Below, piece after piece: positions 26,890 through 38,699 of a DNA stretch of 64,000 nt. Origin of the DNA: Apis mellifera (taxonomy: Eukaryota; Arthropoda; Insecta; Hymenoptera; Apidae); NCBI RefSeq assembly GCF_003254395.2, contig NC_037648.1:4071868-4135867 (forward strand). The letters run 5' to 3'. A program made the position numbers and the translations under genes. Under the pieces are notes generated by a model, which saw nothing but the letters and a program-made list of their open reading frames with translations, ran no database searches and was not told where the DNA came from. The stretch's first letter is position 1, and the number at the start of each line of letters is the position of its first letter.

Positions 26890-28730
26890 TAAGTTATAAA
26901 TAATTTTAGTGTCTTATTCTGTATTCTTTGTAAGATGTGTTGTCAGATGTGTTAGTAATGCCACATACCATAGATGAGCTTCATAGATTAGTATTAGATG
27001 TATATATATTTTGTAAAGTAATAATTTTAAGATAGTGGGCAATTTTAATTGAGATCCAATAACTATGTTTGATGATCCAATAGCGATATTAGCTTTTTTA
27101 CCACAATCTTGAACTTGAATCCCATCTTAATTGAGAATCAAATATCATTCCCAAATATTTCTTTTTTCTGCTGAATTCCACTTCATTATCGAATATCACT
27201 AACAGGATGTTTTTTTTAAAGTGCTGCGTTTCCAAGTAAACATAATTAGTTGATTCTTAGAACTGAACTTTATTTTCTATCTGATAAAGTATTCAGCAAG
27301 TAAGGTGATTTCGTAAAAGCTAGGATAATTGGAATATGCAAAATGCGCCCAAGATCGTAGCTAATAAAGCTAGAAAAATTGATTTAAAATAAGTAATGAA
27401 TAATAAAAATCGTAAACCAAATATTAATCCTTGAGGTACTCCAGTTCTTATCATCTTGAACTCCGACCTCTTATTATCAAGTTAAACAAAATTGAACAAA
27501 ATCTTTTTTTCAAGTAGAAATGTAATAATTTGATTAATATTGGATAAAGTTTTTAATTAATTAATTTAATAATAAAATTAATATATTAAGCCATTGTGCC
27601 AAATTGAATCGAATGCTTTGTTTTTATCAAGAAAGACCATAGCCAAATACCGATTAGTATGAATGAATGTGAATTTGGGCTATGTATAAACTGTTGAACA
27701 ATGGAATGTGTTAAACAGAATTCAAATTGTTGGTCAATTAATATTTTATTTCAGTGATGTGACTTTATCATGAAACAGTATATATTTTTTTTTCAAATAT
27801 TTTTATTACTGGGAGTAAACTATTTCTCATTCAATTTATGGTTCTTTAGCAATTTTGGAATAGGAACTATTTTCCAAGCTGGAGATGGAAATAAGAAAGA
27901 ACAATTATGTTTTTAATTATATAGTAAAATTGAATTGATTTTTTTCGAGACATTTATAAGCAATTCCGGGGCTTGTCGCCCCCACTAGTTTTTTGTGATC
28001 GTGAACTTTTTAACAATAACAAATATTGTCAGATGAAAGAAGATCTAAGAATTGTTCAAGATGCTCTTTTAAATGAAAGTTACAAAGCTCATCGTTAATA
28101 TTCTGGAAGACCTTGATAGCCTGCTAAAAAAAACACTGTGAAATTGATCTACAATTAGTGAAGCTTTCGTTGAGTTATCAGAGTGAAAATTTCTTTTTTT
28201 ATCCTTTAACGGGAGAACCTTAATTAATTTTTTAGTAACTTTTCATTTTATTATATATATGTTTTATTATATATATGTCCAAAAAGAATGATCATTTAGT
28301 TTAGTCTGTTGTATTTGGTGTAAATTTCCATTTTACAAAGATGACTCTTCTATTGATGCTTTTTGTTAGTTGAAAGTAGTATCCTTAAAGTAGATTACCA
28401 ATCTGCTGCCAGAGCTTCTGGTGAAATTTTTTAAGGTTATCTAATCTTTCAGCTCTTTATCGAATAGTATAATTCGATTTGGCATCATGATAAATTTAGT
28501 TAATCTATAGAAGGTATTTTTCAATGTTCGTTGGAAATGTATAATGGCTGAATCTTTAACCTGATGAATTAAATTTTGAAAGTTTGATTTGAAAATTTTC
28601 TGTCATTTTTTTGTACTTATTCCAATTGGTACAAGATATGAAAATGATAAAATTATTTATGCTAGAAAAAAGGATAACAGGCCTATGATTCGAATTTAGA
28701 TTCTGGAAGACATTATACTCGAATTTTGAT
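26890..28730 (-). mobile_element. Decayed Jockey-like non-LTR retrotransposon (endonuclease end plus reverse transcriptase)
   Basis: Read on the minus strand in shifting frames. Order, 5' to 3': endonuclease terminus LNSNHRPVI (about 28,675-28,700; family SDHxP motif), TNWNKYKKM (28,600-28,630), LKDKKRNFHSDNSTKASLI region (28,132-28,212), PAWKIVPIP (27,858-27,889), NSLLPVIKIFEK (27,790-27,826), QQFEFCLTHSIVQQF (27,688-27,736), VFLDKNKAFDSIWHNGL (27,589-27,650; RT box A aspartate retained), RTGVPQGLIFGL (27,414-27,449; RT box B), KKYLGMIFDSQLRWDS (27,115-27,184), LLYKIYIHLILIYEAHLW (26,960-27,025) and RIQNKTLKL (26,901-26,930). The YxDD box expected near 27,350 is not recognisable. Many stops and frameshifts show a long-dead copy. 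Motif order matches ORF2 of Jockey-clade elements. ORF1 and the 5' end were not found. Confidence 0.88.
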
Positions 28731-29230
28731 AGACTTTGATAGACTATAAAAAATTAATAGTTGAAGAATGTTTGTTGACAAAGTCAGCATTTTGCGATAA
28801 TGTCGAAATCTCAAAACAATTAATTTTTTATTTTTTATGTACTAAGTTTGTGTTATTATTTATATACACTATAATGCTATCTTGATAGGAAACAATAGTT
28901 CAAGTAGATAATCATACATAACTCTCAATAAAATTCGATTCCTCAACTTCCACTCCACCCTCTTCCGAATACTTCATCCAGGAACCTTTTTGTCATGGAC
29001 AGTTTGTAATAGATATTGACTTGATTCGATAAATGTTTATTAATTTCATTTATACATAATAGCATAAAGCCAGTAAATAATAAAATAAAATAATAAATAA
29101 AAAATTTCACAAATAAAAACTTTTGAATTCAATATTTATGGAACGAATATGGAACGAATAGTTCTTAAATGTATATTTAATAGTTAGATAAGTTCAACTT
29201 AGTCCAACAATTATGTATGATTATATAAAT
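28731..29230. other. AT-rich stretch flanking the retroelement
   Basis: May include more of the eroded element. A GC-richer patch at 28,945-29,000 reads on the minus strand as a short protein-like stretch (TKRFLDEVFGRGWSGS) ending in a stop, which I cannot assign. Confidence 0.3.
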
Positions 29231-29239
29231 AATCTTAAC

Positions 29240-29400
29240 AAGAATTGTAGTGCCGCTAATAGTCACCGGTAGCAGTTATGGTTGGTACTAAGAATCAGTG
29301 CACGAACTGATTGCGGGACAGCTTGGTGCGGTTATGATTATGACCATCTAATGATTGTGGCAAATATTGTCGATGGTCGGTATAAGTGGAATTATTTACG
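29240..29400. other. Small hairpin-rich GC island
   Basis: A 160-bp block of balanced composition in very AT-rich DNA. It has a perfect 7-bp stem with a 6-nt loop (AATCAGT 29,293-29,299 with ACTGATT 29,306-29,312). A second perfect 7-bp stem pairs GACCATC (29,342-29,348) with GATGGTC (29,372-29,378). All frames are closed. No tRNA A or B box is present. It could be a structured RNA, a SINE fragment or a regulatory site. Confidence 0.35.
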
Positions 29401-31056
29401 TCACATATTATTATTACATATATAAATGATATATATATATAATTTAATAATAATTTAATAATTAATATAAAAGATATTAATAATTTAATAAAATAATTTA
29501 ATAAAATATTTAATTAAAATAATTTTAATTAACGATTTTTTATTAAAAAAATTCTTTGTAATATATAATTTTGTAAATTTATTACTGCTAATTTATAATC
29601 TGTTGATTTTGAAATAAATCTAAAAAGATCTAAAATATTACTATAAAATGTATGTCATTATATATATATAATGTCATTATATAATCTACATCTAAAGCTA
29701 TTTTTAAATTACATTTTTAAATTTAAAAAAAAATGTATAAAATATTAATACAAAAATTTTGAAAAAATTAAAAATAATAGCTTGATAATATAATAATATT
29801 ATTAAAATATAATAATTTTATAATATATTAAAATTTTTTAAATAAATTAATTTCAGAAGATGAAACTTTAGATTGTTTGCATATTATAAGATAGTATTTT
29901 GTAATAAGAAATTTATAAAGAGCTATGAAATAAAAAATTTTAATAAAAAAATTTTAAGTTTATTTTTATAGTTTAATAATAGAAATATGTAAGAATGGAA
30001 AAAAAAATTCTAAAAAATCTGAAAAAATTTTAAAAAGTTATAAATCAGAATCACAAAGAAAATAGTAAAGATTGTTTTTTTTTAATCTGAGTTTGAAAAT
30101 TTAAAATATATATTTTATAAATTTATATCAATTATACATACAACATACACATATATATGCTGAAAATTTCATCAAAATCGGTTAATAAATAGAAATTGTG
30201 TTATTATGCAGAAATAAGCGATAGACATCGATAGATATAAAAATCTTTAAATTTATTACAAAAATCCTGAAAAATACAATTTTCACCATTTTTGTAGTTT
30301 ATTTAATTGATTTCAAGTATTTGATATAAATTTACAAAATGTATCTTTTTAATTTTCATTATAAGTTCAAAAAGTTATAGAAAGCGACTTTTATTATTTT
30401 CTTTATAATCAATAATAAATTCTTCAAATTTTTTTTCATACATTTATATTTATTCTTTTAAATTCTCAAAAATTCAAGTCTAATTGGTTCAATTTAAAAA
30501 AAAATTAAAGCGTAATTATATTTTTGTTTACTAACATATAGGATATATTTTATAAAAAGATGTATATGTCTTAATATTAAATTTAGTAAAATTAAACATT
30601 AAAACAAATTTTTTTCGAATTTATTTAAGAATTAATTTAATTTCATTAGTTAAAATCATATAAAATATTCAGAAATTAATGGTACTATTAATTAGGTAGA
30701 AGTAATTTTATATGAAAAAATAAATCGAAAATATAGAACAAAATTTTTAAGATTTCGTTTTCGATTTTGATAAAATTTATAAAAGAGATAGTTTTCAAAA
30801 AAATTTAATAAGTAATTTTTTTTTATCGATTATTATCTATTTTGAAAAGATAGAATTAATTTTCAAAATTAAGGATTGATAACATTTCTTTTTTATATTA
30901 TTTTAATGACATAAAAAAGTTTTTTTTTTCAAAATAAATTGTTTTTAAATGAGGAATTTAGTTGTATAAGAAAATTGAAGAAAAATTTCCATTTTTATAC
31001 AATATATTAAAAATTTTGAATTTTTTTATTAATTTTTAACTAAATATTAATTTATG

Positions 31057-31059
<3 letters not shown>

Positions 31060-31111
<52 letters not shown>
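31060..31111. repeat. (TA)n microsatellite
   Basis: About 26 TA units. Confidence 0.95.
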
Positions 31112-31118
<7 letters not shown>

Positions 31119-31942
31119 AATTTCAAATCAAAATAGAAATTATATATTTTTAGAATTTTTTATTTTTTTTTAATTTTATTAATATTTATTATATTAATAT
31201 TTATAATTAAAACAAATTTTATTGATAAAACTATTCTTTTATATAACACAATAATGAAAGTTTTCAAAAAAAGTATAAAACAAATGTTTTTTACAAGAAT
31301 AATAAAAATATGTAAGAATAATAACACAGTCATAATGATCATCACAATCAATATTGTGAAATATGATTCCACTTTTAGTATTTCTAGAATTTCTTCTTTA
31401 GAATAGCTACATAATCAGAGAGAAATCAAGCGTTCCGAAACAGTTATCTACAATATGGAATTGATAATTAATTATAAATGATTCCATTTCAATTATATTA
31501 TATTTTGAATATAAATATTTATATTTAATATGACTAATTGCTTATAAATCAAATTCGAAAATTTTTAAGTACGAATAAAATTTCTTGATTAAATAAAAAT
31601 AAATAATGATTTTCATGTATATTAAAATAAATAAGCACTAAAAACATTTTCTATATAAATAATATTGTTTTTATAAAAATAATGCATTTTGCAATTTATG
31701 CTAAATTGGGATTCTTATATATTAAATTATACATTAAAGAAATTTTTCTTTAATGCTAATGAGGTTTATTTTCATTTTAAATCTAAAAAAAAATTTTTAA
31801 AGATTTATGAAATTTCCATAATTTTTTTTTTCATGTGTTTTCATAATTTCAATCGATATATAAATTCATTTATTTCATCGATTTATCGATTAATATGACA
31901 TTATAATGATTCAATGATATTTTATCAAAAAATGAATATTTT

Positions 31943-32060
31943 AATATCTAATGAATGTGTGAAATTAAATTTTTAATGTCGATATCTAATAAACGTGTGG
32001 ATTTCTAAAAAAATTAAATTTTTAATTCAATATCTAATGAACGTTTGGATTTCCTAAATG
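31943..32060. repeat. Three-unit imperfect tandem repeat
   Basis: ATATCTAAT(G/A)AA(T/C)GT recurs at 31,944, 31,982 and 32,030 (spacing 38 and 48 bp). The first two are followed by a shared AAATTAAATTTTTAAT segment, the third by a GGATTTC segment shared with the second. Confidence 0.75.
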
Positions 32061-32429
32061 TGTGATTTTACAATAAAAACTATTCAAATGACCAATTAGT
32101 TTTAAAAAATAACTATTAGAAGTTATAATACTGTGCCTTCTAATAATTAAAATAATGTCATTCAATTTGTCGATGTCAAAATTTAATATAATTGAAAATT
32201 GATAAATATAGATATCTTTGTAAGTAATCTTGTAATTTTTGTTTTTTTTTATTTTTTATGTTTTAAATATATGTAAGTAATATATATAAGATAAATATAT
32301 ATAAATGAAATAATTGGAATTAAAAAAGAATGCTTTTGATTTCGATAATGAATGTTAAATATTTCTTTTTTATATTTATTTCACTTATTAACATTTTAAT
32401 AAAAAATAATATTAAAAAATTTAATCAAA

Positions 32430-32715
32430 TTTAATATTGAAAAATTTGTTAAAATTTCTTACAATAAATGACATATAAATGACATATAAATAAGTTTTTA
32501 GTTAGATGAAATGAGACAAAGATAGTTTTGTTTCTACAGAAAGATAGTTTTGTTTCTATTATATTATTTTATCTTTTTTTTCACATTATTTAATGTAGAA
32601 TTATTACTTAATAAATAAGTAATTCAACTGACATTTTTATCAAAATTTTTTGTATTTAAATTCTATCTTTAGAATTGACTCATAAATATATTAACATTTT
32701 CTATATCATATTATA
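32430..32715. mobile_element. Palindromic MITE-like element, copy 3
   Basis: Left half includes AAGTTTTTAGTTAGATGAAA and TGAGACAAAGATA. Right half includes CTTAATAAATAAGTAATTCA, GACATTTTTATCAA, AGAATTGACTC and a terminal ATATATTAACATT. A recent 22-bp internal duplication of AAAGATAGTTTTGTTTCTA (32,518 and 32,540) sits at the centre. Confidence 0.6.
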
Positions 32716-32719
32716 CAAG

Positions 32720-35700
32720 ACAAAAAGTAAATATTAAGATCAAGATATTAAAAAAAAAATATCATACCATTATGAAACATAGGAAATGTGCAATAAATTT
32801 GAAACAGCTGGAGAAAAAGTTTAAATGATTTAAGGTCTATAAAAAATGAAATAACAGAATTAATTATATTTAAAAAATTGCATAATTTAGTTGCTAAAAA
32901 AAATTTTTAATTTTTTTAATCTCTTTAAAAAGAAGAAATATTAAATAATATTTTCTTTATTTTATTTTATATTTTATATATGAAATTATCTTATCTACAA
33001 ATTGATTTCATTTTACTTAATTTCAAATATGGTACATAAAAATGTTAAAACTGTTTTTTTTTTTTTTTTTTTTTAGAGTAAAAATTCATTTATGTAAACA
33101 TTTTTATCCTTCAACTAATTTATATAATAATTTATATATAATAAGATTCTATTATACTCTTCTACGTAAAAATATTATGCGGGAAAATCTACATAATAAT
33201 CAACATAATAATCAACATAATAATAATATTAAAAATAATAATTACAATATTAAAATAGAAAATTTATATTAGAATAATAAATTAATTTGAAAAATAAATT
33301 ATGTTATTCGATACAAATTTTATATTAATATCTCTATACAAAAATTATACTAAATTGTTCATTAATTCTCTATCATTAATTCTGAAAGATTATTATGAAT
33401 AAAATTTTACAGACAATTTTTTTTTTAATATCACATAAAAAAAAATTTTTTTAACAAGATTCCCATCGATAATAACTTTCAAAGGTTAACGTCCATCGAT
33501 ATTTGTCTCTTTTGTTTTCATTGTAAAACGCATGACTGTTAAAAAAATGAAGGATTAAAAATTTACGTGCCGAAATGCAAAAACTCTCTTTTCAGCTAAC
33601 CAAATCCATCGAACCTGGATGTTATCGATTACCGTTCGTTCAAACATATAAAGTTATTCCATAGCCAAACGTTTTCTACAAAGTCAAACAAAGTTTGGTT
33701 GAAAAGTCAAGTTTTATGAAAGTGGAACTGATGTATTCGTAATTTGTACGAGGAAAACCAAATTTGCAATGAAATTGATTTCTTTCGAACATTGTTAACG
33801 AAGGAAGCATCTTTTAATTTTATCGCGTAAAGAATTACTCTGAAAAAAAGAAACGAGAAGAATGATTATTTTTATAAACATAACGAATTTTATTGCAAGA
33901 TAGAAAGACAAATAAACATTCAAAGAGAAAATAAAATCATATATTTTATGCTAATAATAAAGTTATGTTATTAAAATAACAATAAAATAACAATAATTTT
34001 ACTTTGTATGAAATATTATATAATATAATAAATTATATACATTAAATAGAATATTTTTTTAAAAAAGTTATAAAAAAATATTTATATAAATGTTGTTTGA
34101 TATAAGAAGATACATTATGATATTTTAATAGTATTTGTATTAATGAATAAAAGTTATACAAAAATGATCTTTATTTTTTATAAATGGCATCATATATTTA
34201 TTAATTTAACAATGAAATGAGAGATATTAATATTCTATCGTTATTATTATTTATTTATCGTTTTTCTTTATCTTTCTTCTATAACGAATTCTACAAAGTA
34301 CAATATTTTTAAATTAATAATTTTTCAACATAAATAGATTTACTTTTTTAGAAGATATGAAAAAATGATCTTTATTCCAATAAAATTTGTATAATTTCAT
34401 TTAAAAAATTAAAATTGATTATCTTATATATCCATTTACAGAAAAAATTATTGTTGCATTAAATATTTCTTGCAATTTGGAATAACTTTTATAATATATA
34501 TATTTTTTTATAATATTTTTTCCTGAAAAAAACATATTTCACTGTATTTAGATAAAATAAACATTCTATATACAGTGCAATTTTCTTTTTTAGCGGAATG
34601 CTATTTTAAATTATAATAGATTGAAATTAATTCTCAAAATTTCAATGTTTTTTTTTATTTATTAATTTTTTAATTTGAAGCTAAAATTTAGATTAAAACA
34701 TTTTTAATTCTGTATTTGTAAAAATTTTTCAGATAAAATTATATTTAAAATATCAGAAAATGATGAAATTTGATTTCATATTGATTTCAATTTGATTTTC
34801 ATATTCGAAGAGAATTTTTACACCAAAAAGGAAATTACTATATGTATGTTTATTTCTATTCATAAATTCGATTGTATATTTACTAATTAAACGTAATTTT
34901 AGCAAACTATTAATTTTTTTTTAAATATTGTAGTTATAAATGTTTAAATATTTATATATAAATTTTTATATAATTATATATCTTATTAATAATTTTTTTC
35001 CATCTGATAATAAATCCATACAATCTTATAAAATTTGAAAATAAAAATGCATTTATTAATAATAAATTATTATTTTCTTTAAATTAAGAAATTATTTTTT
35101 AGTTAAAAATTATTATATTAGACTATCCATTATTTATAGAATTTATAAATTATTATTTATAGAATAATTTAATGCAAATAATTAATGTCAGTTACATATT
35201 ATGATTATAATGTTCATTTATTCGTTTTCTGAAACATATTAAATGTTAAATATTTAATAATTTATAAATAATATAATCTATATTATAAATAATATAATAT
35301 AACTCATTATATTTTACATAAATTTTATGAAAACTTTTGTGATAATATATCTTAATATCTAATAGATTAATATAATAATAGATAATCTAATAGATTATTT
35401 CGATTAAATCTGATCAATTTAATTAATTGATATTTACAATATATCAATCCTTTATTTGTTTTTTTTACATTTTAATCTCATTTAAATATTGTAATGGAGA
35501 AAATATGCCTTCTTATCATCCATTACTGCATTTCATATTATACTTTTTATCATCAAACTGTCAAACGAAAATATTAAATCAAACTGACAATGAAATATTT
35601 CATGTAATCCCTTTTACATATGACACATACTGTTTGTTATGAAAACGAAACAGATTAACGAAATTGTTTGTTTCATTTTTTAATCGAGACATATATGCTT

Positions 35701-37100
35701 GAAAGCAACTCATTTGACACGTTCAAATTTGTTGACGAGTCCATTTTACAAAATGATCTTTTAAAATTCAGCTTGCTATTATATGTTTATCGATTATCAA
35801 AAATGAAAAATGAAATTGAATAATTTAATAAACTGTCTATTAATCTTTTCTTTTTTTCTTAAGATTAATACAATATTACATTCCAAATTAATTTTTAAAT
35901 GATTTTAAAATTATAATTTTTTTGATATTACTGACAAGAGATTTGCTAAAACATGATATATCAAATCTTAGAAATGAGATTATTAATACTAATTTAAAAA
36001 TTAATATTAACTACTCAATCTTTATTTTTTTTTTATTAAAATTAAAAGTATAATATACAATATATACAATTCAAAAATTTGAAAACAATTATATTTTTAC
36101 ATAAAATAAAGAAAAATTTATAAATATAAAAATAATTGCTTATATTAAATGTTATTTTTGTTAAAAAAAAGTTAATAAATAGATTCTAAAAATAGATTCT
36201 ATTTAAAAATTTTATACTAAAATAAATTCTATTAAAAAAAAAAAAAGAAAGATAATTATTTTAATTTTATTATTTTAAATTAATTTCCAAAATTCATTTT
36301 TAATTTATATCCATTTAAAATTTTTTCATTATCTTTTTTTTAGAATATATTATCCATCAACTTTGATTACAATAAATAAATTTAATTATTTTTTATTTTA
36401 TTTCAGCTTTTTTAATGCTTGTTATATATTTTATATTATTGTATTATATTTATTATATTCAAAACAATTTGAAAAGATTAATATTAGAACTAGCCACTTA
36501 TAACATATACCTAAATATAATATATAAAAATGAAAAATGAAAACAAAATTATATATATAAAGGTAAAAATAATTATAAAAAATTATAAAAAATATTAAAA
36601 AAAAGGATTCATGATTTTAATAATTTATAATACTGAGAATAGTAAAAAATGCTTAACATAAATTTTGCAATTTTTTTCGATTAAAATCATGAATTTTGTA
36701 TTATTTAATTTGTATTATTATATTTATAAATTAAATGTCAATATTCAATATTAAATATTAAATATTGAATTTCAATATTACATATAGAAAATATATATTA
36801 TATAATGTATCTATGTTTTTTTTTTTTAGCTAGAGATCAGTTTATTATTTTAAATGAAATTTTTATTTTTTATAACAAAATATCAAATAATATTATATAA
36901 TTTTTATATAAATTTTTCATATAAATTTTTTATTTATTGCTAAACCTAATAATTAACGAGTAATTCTTCTTAGTTTTTATATATAAGAAATTATATATAA
37001 GAAATTTTTTCATACTATTTTTTTACAAGTTATTCAAGAATTTTACAAGTAATCTGGACATATTGCATGAATCATATTTACATATTTTAATATCAAAATA
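32720..37100. other. AT-rich non-coding stretch
   Basis: A GC-richer patch at about 33,470-33,870 and a smaller one at 35,640-35,780 have no open frames of note. Poly-T/A runs are common, for example T18 near 33,056. A block at 36,270-36,415 resembles one at 55,200-55,350. Plus frames at 33,042-33,272 and 35,427-35,642 are AT-driven and unassigned. Confidence 0.6.
36340..36412. repeat. Short dispersed repeat, copy related to 55,260-55,355
   Basis: Shares CTTTGATTACAATAAATAAA against CTTTGATTGTAATAAATAAA, a following TTTAAT and a T-rich ATTTTTTATTTT tail. Too short and AT-rich to classify. Confidence 0.4.
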
Positions 37101-37110
37101 ATAAAAAGAA

Positions 37111-38200
37111 TATCAATTAAGTTTATTTCTTAAGTTATAAACAATTTTATCTTTCATTAGAAAAGTCTATATGATGGCAATAATAATACATACTTAAAAT
37201 TTATAAAATATAATCAATATTATTTAAAAGATTTTAGAATTTCAGAAATATATTAAATAATAATATCTATTCGTGATCTTAGAGTTAAAAGTATATAAAA
37301 ATTTTATAAAATACAGATAAATTTATTTCATGAAATGATTTTTCAAAAATTCAACTCACATTATGCATCAAACGATCATCAAAATATAAATGAAATATCT
37401 ATATTTAGGAAACCATAATTTATTTTCATCATTTCTTATAGTGACAAAATATCAATTCAAGAATAAATTTAAATTTAATAGATATCAATCATCAACTTAC
37501 ACATAATTTATATAGTATATTTCCAGATCCAATGGTTCAACATCATTTATTTTGAATGTCCTCAATATTAAGAAAACGACATTTCATTTCAACGATATAA
37601 CATCCATTTAAGGTGTTCATAATTTTCAAAAAATCACTATAATGATCTAAATCTTGATAAAAACTTTATATTGAATATATCTTATCTATATATCTATATA
37701 TATATCTTATCTGTACATATATAAAATTCATTTATAAAAAATTTCAATTAAAATTTATTTTTCAAGTTATAAATAATTTTACTTTCAAAACTTTAAAAAC
37801 TTCTACATATCAGTAACTAATGCAGTTAATATACGTATTTGACCGAATAATAAAGTGCAATTAATCTTATACTTACAAGTTGTTAAAACAAATACATTGA
37901 AAAATAATATTTCATTTATGATCTAAACGTCAAAATTATCAACAAATCTTGCAAAATAATTTTTCAAAAGTTCAGTTTACATCACACGTGCGAATGATCG
38001 ATGTTTAAGAAATTTTGTATGATGGAAATAATAATACACAAAACACCGGTCCAAGATTCATCCAAATTCTTAATAGAGTCAATCAAATTAACCACGAAAA
38101 ACATACGTTTCTAGAATTCAGTGCGCACATACTCCAATTTCGCATTTATTTAATTTTTTATCGTTGATATTAAGAAAGCGATTTCAACGAGATAATGCAC
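37111..38200. repeat. Local imperfect tandem duplication, ~600-645 bp offset
   Basis: Unit 1 (37,111-37,605) and unit 2 (37,741-38,200) share ordered anchors: TCAATTAA...AAGTTATAAA (37,114/37,745), a GATCT block (37,275/37,920), TTTTTCAAAA(A/G)TTCA (37,339/37,960) and TTAAGAAA.CGA with CAACGA (37,568/38,170). The offset changes with indels, so the duplication is old. The second unit runs into the CpG-rich island that follows. Confidence 0.55.
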
Positions 38201-38690
38201 GTAGGAGTAAAGGAAGAATACGGACCTGCCGGAAAGTAGCATGGGCCGCAAATTACCAAGTTAAATACACATATATATATATATATATATACATACGAAG
38301 TGCATTCGTAGGATCGCGGTGGATTAAAGTGTCAAGTCGGATTGTATTGGCCGAAAACGACGGGGCGGCTTCATTCGACGCGTGAATTATGTAGGCGCCC
38401 GTGCACAGGCGCTGTTATCGAGGAAAATCGGGTCACAGCCAGGCGGTGCTGTCGATGGGGGTTGGGCCGAGAGCTAAGGCACGTCGAAATGCGCCCTTAA
38501 TATTAATCCCTTCGGGCGCACACCACTTATATGTCACCTCCTGCCTATGCGCTAAGTACTTACGCAGGAAATTCGGTCTGATGTTCCTACTGGAAATTTC
38601 TGGAGTCGAAAGAGAATATCTTCGGAGAAAAAAGAGTCAAGAATTTGGAAAAACGTTGCTCTTAATTAGATCGATTAGAGGCAAAGATAA
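38040..38690. promoter_or_regulatory. CpG-rich island with nested inverted repeats
   Basis: About 650 bp of GC-richer DNA. Stem candidates are GCGCC...GGCGC around 38,396-38,413 and TGCGCCC (38,490-38,496) with GGGCGCA (38,514-38,520). The second loop contains TTAATATTAATCCC, with a homeodomain-type TAATCC (Otd/Bicoid/Pitx class). Two plus open frames (38,164-38,385 and 38,401-38,700) cross it, the first through a TA repeat, and neither shows a known domain. An enhancer or an unrecognised promoter is the likelier reading. Confidence 0.4.
38270..38292. repeat. (TA)n microsatellite inside the island
   Basis: About 11 TA units. Confidence 0.9.
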
Positions 38691-38699
38691 AGATTTATA

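Larger units (their letters stand above)
29401..32425. other. AT-rich non-coding stretch
   Basis: Contains a TA tract (31,060-31,111) and a three-unit tandem repeat (31,943-32,060). Open frames at 31,160-31,372 and 31,689-31,898 are short and AT-driven. No gene. Confidence 0.65.

Noticed and set aside
29250..29400. tRNA or tRNA-derived SINE
   Set aside because: Hairpins are present, but no A box, B box or cloverleaf geometry could be fitted.
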